Made by a program: the position numbers and the translations under genes. From assembly GCF_007558865.1 (NCBI RefSeq), contig NZ_VLPK01000002.1:930001-994000 (forward strand): 64,000 nt of DNA, given 5' to 3'. This DNA comes from Mucilaginibacter corticis (GTDB lineage: Bacteria > Bacteroidota > Bacteroidia > Sphingobacteriales > Sphingobacteriaceae). The notes under the pieces are model-generated. The model saw only the letters and a list, made by a program, of their open reading frames with translations. It searched no databases and was not told the origin of the DNA. Positions 55,394-63,585 of the stretch are shown here, one piece after another; the first letter of the stretch is position 1; each line of letters starts with the position of its first letter.

Positions 55394-55654
55394 CTATTTA
55401 TTCAGGCTGAAAATTAGAGTGCCCTCTTTTTCACTGGCGCCGATACGCCCCTGGGTATGCAGATCGGTGAGTACTTTATGGACACCGGCGATCACTTCTT
55501 TATCCGGGATTTCCGGTGCGAGTGCTTCCAGTTCGCGGCTGATCTTATCTGCTGTGCCTTCGCCCAGCCTGGCCAATGCGAATAATACACGTTCCTGGAT
55601 GGTTTTCGCTTCTTTAAAATCAGAAGGAATTGCTATTGATTGTTGACTGTTCAT
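55394..55654 (-). CDS. Small winged-helix-like protein
   Basis: 86 aa. KTIQERVLFALARLGEGTADKISRELEAL is a helix-turn-helix-like start and EVIAGVHKVLTDLHTQGRIGASEKEG a recognition and wing segment. No enzyme motif. It converges on treY-malQ with one base between. DNA binding is plausible but unproved. Confidence 0.6.
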   Translation of the reverse strand: MNSQQSIAIPSDFKEAKTIQERVLFALARLGEGTADKISRELEALAPEIPDKEVIAGVHKVLTDLHTQGRIGASEKEGTLIFSLNK

Positions 55655-55726
55655 CTGCGCTTTTTATTTAACTATAAAATGAATAATCAGCCATATTGTT
55701 TTAGCCTCCGGGCAGAATTCAGGACG

Positions 55727-55969
55727 CTAATGCTGATCTATACCATCAAGATAATCCCCGATTTTCCGGATGCAGTCTTTTTGAGGCAGTTCCCCGGTGA
55801 GCAGGCGCCAGCCCGAGCCGTGTTTGCATAGCGAAAAATTACTGCCGCTCAGTTCATCATGAAAATGGTAGATCATTTTACCATTTTGGTTATTGAGTTT
55901 TTCCACTAACCTGCATGGATGACGGTTCGCGTCATCACCATCGATCGTGATCCTTATCACATTTTCCAT
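55727..55969 (-). CDS. Unknown 80-aa protein
   Basis: MENVIRITIDGDDANRHPCRL with no signal peptide or recognised domain; the core is beta-rich (GKMIYHFHDELSGSNFSLCKHGSGWRLL). Translated alone, downstream of the winged-helix-like gene by direction. The start ATG is preceded by AGGAACGGCGATG-like sequence on the minus strand. Function unknown. Confidence 0.6.
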   Translation of the reverse strand: MENVIRITIDGDDANRHPCRLVEKLNNQNGKMIYHFHDELSGSNFSLCKHGSGWRLLTGELPQKDCIRKIGDYLDGIDQH

Positions 55970-56043
55970 CGCCGTTCCTTTTATAATTAAACTCCTTAAA
56001 CATCAAATTGTTATGAGAAAAGCAATGAAGTTTGTTTCGTGGG

Positions 56044-57162
56044 TCATTCGAACTGGTTTTTGATCATATAACCGGATTCCTGTAAAAGTTTTTCCTTTTG
56101 AAATAGCTCAATATCTGAGGCAACCATTTCCTTAACCAGCCCCTTTAAATCATATTTAGGCTGCCATTTTAATTTTTGCTGACATTTAGTTGGGTCACCT
56201 ATTAAAAGTTCAACCTCTGTCGGACGGTAATATTGCGGATCGACTGAAATAACTTCTTTTCCGGCGGGTAACTGATAGCTGGGATTTTCACAAGAAACGA
56301 CGTACCCCGTTTCATTTGCACCGCTTCCCTTGAAACCAACCGTAATACCGGCTTCCAAAAAAGCCAGTCGCACAAATTCACGTACGCTGGTGGTGATACC
56401 GGTGGCTATCACAAAATCTTCAGGCTCTTCCTGCTGTAAGATCAGGTACATCGCCTCTACGTAATCTTTGGCGTGTCCCCAGTCTCTTTGCGCATCAAGG
56501 TTACCCAGGTATAGTTTATCCTGTAGTTGCAATGCAATCTTTGCAACACCACGGGTTATTTTACGCGTCACAAACGTTTCACCGCGTAACGGGCTTTCAT
56601 GGTTAAATAAAATACCATTGCAAGCATACATTCCATAAGCTTCGCGATAATTCACAGTGATCCAGTAGGCATATAGTTTGGCGACAGCGTAAGGCGAGCG
56701 CGGATAAAATGGTGTTGTTTCTGATTGCGGTACAGCCTGAACAAGCCCATATAACTCGGAAGTTGAAGCCTGGTAAACCTTGGTTTTCTTTACCAAGCCT
56801 AATATGCGTATTGCTTCTAAAATTCTTAATGTACCGATACCGTCGGCATTGGCCGTGTATTCAGGCGTGTCGAAACTCACCTTTACGTGCGACATGGCAC
56901 CTAAATTGTAAATTTCATCAGGTTGCACCTGTTGGATTATGCGGATCAAATTCGTACTGTCGCTCAAATCTCCATAGTGCAGGATCAAGGATTTGTTCTC
57001 GTCATGCGGATCCTGGTATAAATGATCGATCCTGTCCGTGTTGAATAACGAACTTCTTCGCTTTATCCCGTGAACTTCGTAACTTTTAGAAAGTAACAAC
57101 TCGGTAAGATAGGAACCGTCCTGCCCGGTGATCCCGGTGATCAAAGCCACTTTTTTTTTCAT
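56044..57162 (-). CDS. gmd: GDP-mannose 4,6-dehydratase
   Basis: 372 aa. Rossmann [32 protein letters not shown], catalytic Thr/Ser-Glu region in [10 protein letters not shown], and the Tyr/Lys pair in [10 protein letters not shown], with [18 protein letters not shown] of the GMD tetramer. It makes GDP-4-keto-6-deoxymannose, the precursor of GDP-fucose and GDP-rhamnose. No fcl/fucose synthase lies beside it, so the sugar made cannot be told from this window. Confidence 0.96.
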   Translation of the reverse strand: MKKKVALITGITGQDGSYLTELLLSKSYEVHGIKRRSSLFNTDRIDHLYQDPHDENKSLILHYGDLSDSTNLIRIIQQVQPDEIYNLGAMSHVKVSFDTPEYTANADGIGTLRILEAIRILGLVKKTKVYQASTSELYGLVQAVPQSETTPFYPRSPYAVAKLYAYWITVNYREAYGMYACNGILFNHESPLRGETFVTRKITRGVAKIALQLQDKLYLGNLDAQRDWGHAKDYVEAMYLILQQEEPEDFVIATGITTSVREFVRLAFLEAGITVGFKGSGANETGYVVSCENPSYQLPAGKEVISVDPQYYRPTEVELLIGDPTKCQQKLKWQPKYDLKGLVKEMVASDIELFQKEKLLQESGYMIKNQFE

Positions 57163-57369
57163 AACTGTCTTTTTAATATCCTGGTTTTCAATTCTATTTC
57201 TATAAGACGGATCTCGATATAAAGTGTTTGATTGATACAGTTGATTTTTGAAAAAAAGTAAATGAAACTTAGTGGCCTCCGTTGCGTATGAATGGTCGTG
57301 GGAAAAATATTATCTTATAGCTGTTATCAATAAAATATTAAGCAATATTGATTAATTAAAAAATAAATT

Positions 57370-57582
57370 ATGATTACCCTTTATCAAAAACTGTTTATTA
57401 ATAAAATCACTTACTGGACCGCATTTTTTTCTACGGTAACGGGCCTGTTCTATTACACCTTCCACACGACCTTTTTCGCGGTCGTCTTTTTCGCCCTTTC
57501 GTTCAGTACCTGGTTAACCTGTATTTTAAGTGCCTTAAAGTACCAGGAAAATAAGCGGGCCGGTTCCGGGTCACCGCATTAA
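57370..57582 (+). CDS. Small membrane protein, two predicted helices
   Basis: 70 aa. Hydrophobic segments at about 15-35 (YWTAFFSTVTGLFYYTFHTTFFAVVFF) and 38-55 (ALSFSTWLTCILSALKY), ending KRAGSGSPH. No known family. It overlaps the convergent transporter by four bases. ATG is preceded by a T/A-rich region. Confidence 0.55.
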   Translation: MITLYQKLFINKITYWTAFFSTVTGLFYYTFHTTFFAVVFFALSFSTWLTCILSALKYQENKRAGSGSPH

Positions 57583-58442
57583 TAAAAACTTAATGCAATA
57601 ATTCCGCTTAAGATCAATACGGCCGCTAATAACCTCCTTTTACTGTTTTCTTCGCCAAGTACCCGGCTACCCATGAACACACCCATTAAAATACTCGTTT
57701 CCCTGGCAGGCGCCACAACGGTTAGCGGCGAATATTTTAACGCGATCAAAACCAGGATGTAAGCGACAGGGCTTAAAACACCTACACCGATAATTTGCCA
57801 TTTATGCGCCCGGAGTTCCCGCTTTAGTTCCATGCTTTGCCGCCATACAAACGGAGCGAGCAGGAAGGTACTGAAGAGATTGGTGAAAAGTGTAAGCGTT
57901 AACGGCGCAAGGGCATAGGTTTTTACAGCGACGGCATCGTTTAAAGTATACATGGCAATAAATATGCCCGTGAGCACACCGTAGATGACGCCCTGCGTAA
58001 CCCGGGTGTCTTTTTCCTTTTTAAAACGTATCCCTGTGATGATCAGTACGCCTGTGATGATCAGCAATAAACCAACCGTAGCACTTAATTTGAATTTTTC
58101 GTGCAAGAAAAGGATAGCCGCAACAGATGAAAACAAGGGTCCCGATCCACGGGCGAGCGGATAAACGACCGACAGATCCGCGCTCCTGTAGCCCTTTTGC
58201 AGCACCATAAAATAAGCGATATGCAAGAGGGCACTGCTCAAAGAAAACCATAGCAGCAGCTCCCATTTAACCGTAATAAGCTGATCGGTTTGAAAAAGTA
58301 AAAAAGGCAAAAAAAGTAAACTGCCGGCCGCGTACTGGAGCCAGATAAATGCCGTCTTCCCGCCCGCTTTTTTAGCCAGCAAATTCCACAGCGCGTGCAG
58401 AAAAGCAGCACTCAGCACCAGCAACAGTATATGCAGACTCAA
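57579..58442 (-). CDS. EamA/DMT-family transporter
   Basis: 287 aa with about ten hydrophobic helices in two internal repeats typical of DMT transporters (VVYPLARGSGPLFSSVAAILFL; LTVVAPARETSILMGVFMGSRVLGE). Some members export metabolites, others import nucleotide-sugars; the substrate cannot be read. Monocistronic. Confidence 0.9.
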   Translation of the reverse strand: MSLHILLLVLSAAFLHALWNLLAKKAGGKTAFIWLQYAAGSLLFLPFLLFQTDQLITVKWELLLWFSLSSALLHIAYFMVLQKGYRSADLSVVYPLARGSGPLFSSVAAILFLHEKFKLSATVGLLLIITGVLIITGIRFKKEKDTRVTQGVIYGVLTGIFIAMYTLNDAVAVKTYALAPLTLTLFTNLFSTFLLAPFVWRQSMELKRELRAHKWQIIGVGVLSPVAYILVLIALKYSPLTVVAPARETSILMGVFMGSRVLGEENSKRRLLAAVLILSGIIALSFY

Positions 58443-58534
58443 TACTTTAAGAAATTAACTCCTGAACCGCTAAAGTTAATGATTAACCAAAGAAAACAGC
58501 GCTAAGTCTACTTCGCGAAGTCTTATCTTTCCAC

Positions 58535-59218
58535 TTATTTATAATTATAAGTATAGCTTTTGGTAATACTTGATGCCGGCGGGCCGATATAGCTCACCTT
58601 TACCGTAACGGTGGCCGGGTAACCCTGGTCATTGTAGGTATAAGTAAAGTCATCCTGTTCCGTAGTTTCAAGGTCACCTTTATTATAGTCTAATTGCTTG
58701 TAGACGATCTGTGTCGGGTTATTCTTGCAGAAGGCCAGCGCATAATCTGATATGAACATTTGAGGATACGAGAAAACAGGATAACCTTTTACCGAAGAAA
58801 ACGGCGAAGGATGATTATCAAGCCCGGTAACGGTCATGCTGGCAACCACTTTCCCTGCCTGCGCACCCGATAAATTTGTAAAGGAGATCGTTTTAAAGTT
58901 GTTATTGGCATCGTAGGTAAAATCGATGTTTTCACCTCCCGCGTCAGAGGTAAATAGCTTCGTGATGAGATCTTTACTACCCTCAAAGGCCCATAGTTTA
59001 CCGGGGTTAGTGGTAGAGGTACCCGCTAAATTATCTTTGGCGTACGTGCTGATGGACCTTTGCGCGGGCAGATCGGTATAAATATCTACGGGGGCATTAG
59101 AAGGGCCGGAGTAGGCGTAAGTGGTAACAAAGTCGAATTCGGCGCTGAAAGTGCTGACGGCCACGGTATGGGCGGTAACCGCGACCTGGTATTCACCGGC
59201 TGAACCGAAACCTGTCAT
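58535..59218 (-). CDS. C-terminal part of a frameshifted surface lipoprotein
   Basis: 227 aa starting MTGFGSAGEYQVAVTAHTV, which is not a plausible gene start: the preceding lipoprotein fragment ends one frame off. Joining at 59236-59237 gives ITYKHYDNDNNMTGFGSAG as one chain. The region is beta-rich with repeats of the type YTYNDQGYPATVTVKVSYIG and ends SYTYNYK, as in DUF4595-like Bacteroidota surface proteins. Likely an outer-membrane lipoprotein of unknown ligand. Confidence 0.7.
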   Translation of the reverse strand: MTGFGSAGEYQVAVTAHTVAVSTFSAEFDFVTTYAYSGPSNAPVDIYTDLPAQRSISTYAKDNLAGTSTTNPGKLWAFEGSKDLITKLFTSDAGGENIDFTYDANNNFKTISFTNLSGAQAGKVVASMTVTGLDNHPSPFSSVKGYPVFSYPQMFISDYALAFCKNNPTQIVYKQLDYNKGDLETTEQDDFTYTYNDQGYPATVTVKVSYIGPPASSITKSYTYNYK

Positions 59219-59231
59219 GTTGTTATCGTTA

Positions 59232-59432
59232 TCATAAGTGTTTGTAGGTGATCGGCGTCCCGCCGGTTTGCACGAAGGTCGATGTCACAGGATATTGCGT
59301 GGTTGTCGTGCCGGTTTGTGTTGTCGTACCGGTATTCGTTTTGGATGGCGAGGTGCCGGATTTTCCGCAGCCACTGAAAACTGCTGTAATAATGATCATC
59401 AAAATGGTGAAGTAGGGGCGTTTCATTTTCAT
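59232..59432 (-). CDS. N-terminal part of the same lipoprotein (frameshift)
   Basis: 66 aa. Lipoprotein signal: FTILMIIITAVFSGC with Cys22, followed by a Ser/Thr-rich linker (GTTTQTGTTTTQYPVTST). The stop at 59232 is out of frame with the downstream 227-aa segment; an extra T at 59236-59237 is the apparent cause. It is one gene with the 58535 segment. The double 18-base repeat at 59485 is upstream. Confidence 0.7.
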   Translation of the reverse strand: MKMKRPYFTILMIIITAVFSGCGKSGTSPSKTNTGTTTQTGTTTTQYPVTSTFVQTGGTPITYKHL

Positions 59433-59484
59433 ATGAATATTGGTTTATAATTTCGGGCAAATTGGGTAAAACACGGCAAACCGG

Positions 59485-59523
59485 CTTTCGAATTTGTTGC
59501 AGATCCTTTCGAATTTGTTGCAG
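59485..59523. repeat. Two perfect 18-base direct repeats, 21-base period
   Basis: CTTTCGAATTTGTTGCAG occurs at 59485-59502 and again, unchanged, at 59506-59523, with three bases between. The 21-base period is two helical turns. It lies in the 105-base gap between the SnoaL-like gene stop and the lipoprotein start, 53-91 bases upstream of the lipoprotein ATG. A candidate binding site for a dimeric activator. Confidence 0.7.
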
Positions 59524-59537
59524 GGACGCCCGGCCGG

Positions 59538-59879
59538 TCATTCGATATCCATTTGTTGCAGCAGACCGTCTTTGATCGTATATGCATGCCTGACCATGCC
59601 ATCAAATAAAACAGTACCCTCCAGATCTTTGACCAATTGGTGCACCTCCACTTCCACCTTGCCATCCGCATGTTCCGTAATCTTTATTGGCTGAACTACC
59701 GGGTTGATCTCGCCCCATTGTCTTGTCCAGTAATCCCGGACCGCGTCATGCCCGGTCACATAGCCGCCCTCGAAGGCTTTCGGCCAATTCACATCCGGCG
59801 CCATTACCGTAAAAACGGCATCAATATCCCGGTCATTAAAACCAGAGTAAGCTATTTGAATTAATGCTGCTGTTGTCAT
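59538..59879 (-). CDS. SnoaL-like/NTF2-like protein
   Basis: 113 aa with an NTF2/ketosteroid-isomerase-like fold: AYSGFNDRDIDAVFTVMAPDVNWP, GGYVTGHDAVRDYWTRQWGEI, HQLVKDLEGTVLFDGMVRHAYTI. Small secondary enzymes or binding proteins of this fold are common. It is 105 bases upstream of the lipoprotein gene on the same strand and may share transcription with it. No catalytic residue is firmly assigned. Confidence 0.85.
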   Translation of the reverse strand: MTTAALIQIAYSGFNDRDIDAVFTVMAPDVNWPKAFEGGYVTGHDAVRDYWTRQWGEINPVVQPIKITEHADGKVEVEVHQLVKDLEGTVLFDGMVRHAYTIKDGLLQQMDIE

Positions 59880-59972
59880 AACGATATGTGCATGTTAACC
59901 ACCAAATATCACCATTTTGCAGAAACATTATTTGATTTGCGGCGTTACTAAATAAATTAGTATTCAGAAATT

Positions 59973-60194
59973 ATGAAAAACGATCCAAATAATAACAAAG
60001 GTTCCAATACCATCAAAGACCCGGAAGACTGGACAACCGGCAATGAACCGATGACCGGCGCGCAACGTTCCTACCTGACCACCTTGTCGGCTGAAGCAGG
60101 CGAGGCGTTCAATGAAGAACTAACCAAAGCGGAAGCATCGGAACGCATCGAAGAATTACAGCAAAAGACTGGTCGCGGTTTGGAAAACCAATAA
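59973..60194 (+). CDS. DUF3072 domain protein
   Basis: 73 aa: KDPEDWTTGNEPMTGAQRSYL, TLSAEAGEAFNEELTKAEAS and a TGRG end match DUF3072, a small soluble protein of unknown function found across many bacteria. Short leader with ATG at 59973. Divergent from the SnoaL-like gene, 93 bases away. Confidence 0.9.
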   Translation: MKNDPNNNKGSNTIKDPEDWTTGNEPMTGAQRSYLTTLSAEAGEAFNEELTKAEASERIEELQQKTGRGLENQ

Positions 60195-60237
60195 GAAACG
60201 TAAATTAGCCGCTGAAGGTCATAAAAGGCCGGGGCAC

Positions 60238-61542
60238 ATGAAAAACGCTTGCATCTTATGCTACCTGATGTTGTTGACCGGCCTGCATGTTGCCGGCCAA
60301 AAAAAGCCTGGCCTGCTCGCGCTGACCGATGTCAGCATTATAGATGCAAATCACCGGCAAGCGCTCGGGCATCAAACCGTGCTGATCAGGAACGGCAGGA
60401 TCCGGTCGATCTTTACAACCGGCAGCGAAAATTTACCGGACTCCGCCACGATCATTTCAATTAAAGGAAAATTTCTTTTGCCCGGGCTGATCGACAGCCA
60501 TGTGCATCTGGCTACCGACCCTTCGGGTGTAGATAACAGGGCGCATACCACTGGTGTACTCAAACGTATGTTACAAAGCGGCGTGACTACAGTCAGGGAT
60601 ATGGCCGGCGATGCAAGGGTACTGGCAGGTCTTTCGCGTGAGGCGGAGCTTGACGAGATCCCTTCACCGGATATCTTTTACTCCGCGCTGATGGCAGGAC
60701 CCGGATTCTTTTCGGATCCCAGGACGGCCACTTCGACTCAAGGCGGTGTAAACGGCGATATGCCGTACATGCAGGCGGTCAGCGATACGACAGATCTTGT
60801 CCGTTCGGTAGCGCGTGCTAAAGGGAGCGGTGCCTCAGGTATTAAATTGTACGCCGACCTTTCGGCTCCCCTGGTTGCCCAAATTGTTGCTGAAGCTCGC
60901 AGGCAGCACCTGAACGTTTGGGGGCATGCCTGGCTGCAACAAGCCAGGCCATCTGATTTGGTTAATGCCGGCGTGGGCTCCATATCGCATGCCCCGCTGC
61001 TGGTAAGGGAAGTCATACCTGAAATTCCCGCAAACTGGAAGACCCACGCGCACGATGCCGGATTTTGGGACAAGGCCACGCCCGACCTCAGCCCTTTTTT
61101 TCGCTTAATGGTCGCCAGAGATTGCATTCTTGACGCTACTTTACTGACCTATAAAAAATGGGCTGAATCCGATACGGCCGCCCGCTGGGATTACGAAGTA
61201 GGTAAAAGGATCACCGCGCAAGCTTACAGAGCAGGGGTGCGCATCTGTGCAGGGACCGATGACGACCAGGAACAATTTGTACCATCTGAAATGCGCCTGC
61301 TGGTGACAGATGCCGGTTTTCTTCCAATAGACGCGATCACTGCGGCTACCAGGAACAGCGCGATGGCTTTGGGCATAGAAAAGGACCGGGGAACGATCGA
61401 GGCCGGAAAAGTGGCTGATTTTTTAATACTTGATCAGGACCCGCTTAGCAATATAGCAAATATCGGGTCGGTATTCATGGTGCTTAAAAATGGGAGGGTG
61501 GTACAAAAGAAAGGGGCGTCGGTAACAATATATGTTAAATAA
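60238..61542 (+). CDS. Secreted imidazolonepropionase-like amidohydrolase
   Basis: 434 aa. Signal peptide MKNACILCYLMLLTGLHVAG. Amidohydrolase metal motifs: PGLIDSHVHLATDP (HxH), the likely metal ligand Lys in SGIKLYADLSA, His in VWGHAWLQ and SISHAPLL, and the Asp in CAGTDDDQEQF. C-terminal GTIEAGKVADFLILDQDPL closes the barrel's beta-sandwich. Such exported amidohydrolases cut ring or amide bonds; the substrate is unknown. Forty-three bases after the DUF3072 gene. Confidence 0.9.
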   Translation: MKNACILCYLMLLTGLHVAGQKKPGLLALTDVSIIDANHRQALGHQTVLIRNGRIRSIFTTGSENLPDSATIISIKGKFLLPGLIDSHVHLATDPSGVDNRAHTTGVLKRMLQSGVTTVRDMAGDARVLAGLSREAELDEIPSPDIFYSALMAGPGFFSDPRTATSTQGGVNGDMPYMQAVSDTTDLVRSVARAKGSGASGIKLYADLSAPLVAQIVAEARRQHLNVWGHAWLQQARPSDLVNAGVGSISHAPLLVREVIPEIPANWKTHAHDAGFWDKATPDLSPFFRLMVARDCILDATLLTYKKWAESDTAARWDYEVGKRITAQAYRAGVRICAGTDDDQEQFVPSEMRLLVTDAGFLPIDAITAATRNSAMALGIEKDRGTIEAGKVADFLILDQDPLSNIANIGSVFMVLKNGRVVQKKGASVTIYVK

Positions 61543-61553
61543 ATTAGATCACA

Positions 61554-61805
61554 ATGAAAGCTAAACTATTTTCCTATAAAGTGGAGGGCATCGTGCTGGA
61601 AGAGCAGGATAGACATTTAAAGCTGAGCCCGGAGTTCGACCGTAAGCAAGTTCTGGCGCCGCTCAAAGAACGCTTTGAAGCGGAGAATTATAAAATTGAC
61701 GAAGCATCCTTAAGCTTTAAGCTGGTGGATGATCAGTTATATATTCAAGGTTTGGCAAAAGAAAATGACGAGCCGAAAACAGTTGGCTTCCGTTTCGGCA
61801 ATTAA
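61554..61805 (+). CDS. Unknown 83-aa protein
   Basis: Starts MKAKLFSYKVEGIVLEEQDRH, acidic C-terminus (ENDEPKTVGFRFGN). No signal peptide, no membrane segment, no recognised domain; beta-rich with FEAENYKIDEASLSFKLVDD. It follows the amidohydrolase by 11 bases and its end overlaps the convergent DUF4287 gene by 4 bases. Confidence 0.65.
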   Translation: MKAKLFSYKVEGIVLEEQDRHLKLSPEFDRKQVLAPLKERFEAENYKIDEASLSFKLVDDQLYIQGLAKENDEPKTVGFRFGN

Positions 61806-62035
61806 TAATCGTTAATGCCTTCTTTCAGGACATGATAAACGGCCATACCATGCCCGCGCCCCAGGCTATAATCGTCTTTAAGCCAGTCAAAAACCTGCAT
61901 CGCCTTGATCTCCGGTTTAAGCTGGTTATCATTCATCCAGCCTTTGGCATCCGCCGCTTTCCTGAAATCCGCGGTTGTCAGGCCAGTCTTTTTTTTGATC
62001 GTCGCGAAATACGCCGCTAAGTTGATGGTATTCAT
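61802..62035 (-). CDS. DUF4287 protein
   Basis: 77 aa from ATG 62035 (MNTINLAAYFATIKKKTGLT), chosen over the ATG four codons earlier. FRKAADAKGW, KPEIKAMQVFDWLKDDYSLG and RGHGMAVYHVLKEG are the DUF4287 marks. A small soluble protein, function unknown. Divergent from the Crp/Fnr-type gene. Confidence 0.85.
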   Translation of the reverse strand: MNTINLAAYFATIKKKTGLTTADFRKAADAKGWMNDNQLKPEIKAMQVFDWLKDDYSLGRGHGMAVYHVLKEGINDY

Positions 62036-62071
62036 ATTTAAGTTCATGAATTGCCGAACTAAGATAAGGAA

Positions 62072-62102
62072 TTTAATAATCCGATCATTTTAAATAGATT
62101 TG
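62072..62102 (+). promoter_or_regulatory. Probable promoter of the Crp/Fnr regulator
   Basis: TTTA at 62072-62075, 19 bases, TAGATTTG at 62095-62102 (perfect TAnnTTTG). Transcription would start near 62109 and the ATG is at 62119, preceded by AGGAG at 62109-62113. Confidence 0.55.
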
Positions 62103-62118
62103 GTGAACAGGAGCGGAC

Positions 62119-62697
62119 ATGTTTGAAGCATTCGAGAAATATTTAAGAGATAACGCACATTTAAGCATCGAAGAAATTAATGCTGTCCGGGCCGTTAGTA
62201 CCGAAAGGAAAATCAAAAAAAGGCAATACCTGTTGCATGAAGGCGGTGTTTGTCACTACAATTGCTTTATTGTAAAAGGCTGTCTCCGTCTTTATGCTGT
62301 AGGGGACGACGGTTCAGAACATATCCTCAGGTTTGCGGCAGAGAACTGGTGGATGAGCGACCGCGAAAGTTATAACAGCGGTAATCCGTCCAAATATAAT
62401 ATCGATGCACTGGAAGATTGCCAGGTTATCCTGATCGATAAGCCTGATTTCACCCGCTTGCTGGAAGCCATCCCAAATTTGAAGAAGTTTATTGAAGGCC
62501 TCCTGGCCAGGAGTTATGATGCCATACAAAACCGGGTTATGGGCGTTATCAGTTACACGGCAGAGGAAAGGTATCAAAACTTTATTACGCGGTTCCCCAA
62601 TATCTTTTACCGGGTCCCCCTGCATATGATCGCTTCCTATTTGGGGGTTTCAAGAGAAACTCTGAGCCGGATCAGGAGCCAGTCCGTTCATAAATAA
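62119..62697 (+). CDS. Crp/Fnr-family transcriptional regulator
   Basis: 192 aa. cNMP-binding-like jelly roll (RQYLLHEGGVCHYNCFIVKGCLRLYAVG...HILRFAAENWWMSD) and a C-terminal winged helix (PLHMIASYLGVSRETLSRIRSQ). No Cys cluster like Fnr, so not an oxygen sensor of that type. Likely an effector-responsive regulator. The adjacent SDR gene on the other strand shares the terminator region. Confidence 0.93.
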   Translation: MFEAFEKYLRDNAHLSIEEINAVRAVSTERKIKKRQYLLHEGGVCHYNCFIVKGCLRLYAVGDDGSEHILRFAAENWWMSDRESYNSGNPSKYNIDALEDCQVILIDKPDFTRLLEAIPNLKKFIEGLLARSYDAIQNRVMGVISYTAEERYQNFITRFPNIFYRVPLHMIASYLGVSRETLSRIRSQSVHK

Positions 62698-62700
62698 AAG

Positions 62701-62725
62701 GGGTAAGGCAAATCCTGCCTTACCC
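62701..62725. terminator. Perfect hairpin between convergent genes
   Basis: GGGTAAGGCA-AATCC-TGCCTTACCC: 10-base stem, 5-base loop, between the Crp/Fnr stop (62697) and the SDR stop (62737). On the minus strand the stem is followed by a T-rich tail (CTTTTATTTATG), so it can stop the SDR transcript, and it may act both ways. Confidence 0.75.
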
Positions 62726-62736
62726 AGCGGTTACTA

Positions 62737-63483
62737 TCAGATGTTGCTGATACCACCATCCACGACCAGGTCAGCGCCCGTTACGTAGGAACTTTCGTCT
62801 GAGGCGAGAAATACCGCGGCGTTAGCCTGTTCCTCTGGTGTGCCAAGTCTTAATAAAGGTACATAGTCCGCATAGTGCTTGTGCAGCGCCGCGAGTTCTT
62901 CTGGCGAACTGGCTTGTCCTTCCATAATGGCGGTCGGCACCGGACCAGGGCTTAAAAGATTCGCGCGGATGCCGCTATCCTTAAACTCTGCCGCCCAGGT
63001 GCGGACAAAGGACCTTAACGCTGCTTTCGCGCCCGCGTAGGTCGAATGATTGGCCAGCCCCATATAATGCATCGCTGAGGCTACCAGGATGATCGAACCG
63101 CCGCCTTCCATGAGCGGCAACATCTTTTGTGCCAGGAACAACGGGCCTTTGGCCATCAGGTCGAATGTACGGTCATAATGTTCCTCGGTGATCTCGCGGA
63201 GCGGAACCTGCTCGGTAAAACCGGCATTTGATACCACGATATCTACTTTGCCTTTTGCCTGCCGGATAACTTCGGCTACGCGGTCCAGGTCCCGGAGATC
63301 CGCCGCGTCCGCCCGGATAGCGGTGACGTTACTGCCAATCAGTTTGACCGCTTCGTCCAGGGCGTCCTGTCTTCTGCCAAAAATAAATACATATGCGCCT
63401 TCTTTAACAAATCTTTGCGCGATCGCCAGTCCGATCCCTGCGGTTCCACCGCTGATGACTGCTATTTTGTTTTGTAATTTCAT
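62737..63483 (-). CDS. SDR-family oxidoreductase
   Basis: 248 aa. Cofactor motif SGGTAGIGLAIAQRF (TGxxxGIG-like), ADAADLRD, VSNAGF, active Tyr/Lys in STYAGAKAALR and Ser in VASAMHY. C-terminal PGPVPTAIMEGQ and YVTGADLVVDGG end as in 3-oxoacyl-ACP-reductase-like SDRs. Cytoplasmic; substrate unknown. Confidence 0.94.
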   Translation of the reverse strand: MKLQNKIAVISGGTAGIGLAIAQRFVKEGAYVFIFGRRQDALDEAVKLIGSNVTAIRADAADLRDLDRVAEVIRQAKGKVDIVVSNAGFTEQVPLREITEEHYDRTFDLMAKGPLFLAQKMLPLMEGGGSIILVASAMHYMGLANHSTYAGAKAALRSFVRTWAAEFKDSGIRANLLSPGPVPTAIMEGQASSPEELAALHKHYADYVPLLRLGTPEEQANAAVFLASDESSYVTGADLVVDGGISNI

Positions 63484-63585
63484 CGTATCAAGAATTTTTT
63501 ATACGACAAATCTCCCGCGAAACGGGCAAAATCGCCAAGGGCATATGACGCAAAATCAGCGTGACATTTATCACGAAGATCGTAT

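Noticed and set aside
59215..59541. Minus-strand frame of 108 codons with a repeated LQQIRK peptide
   Set aside because: The peptide repeat comes from the 18-base DNA repeat, and the frame crosses the lipoprotein gene in a different frame; the lipoprotein reading has a signal peptide and lipobox.
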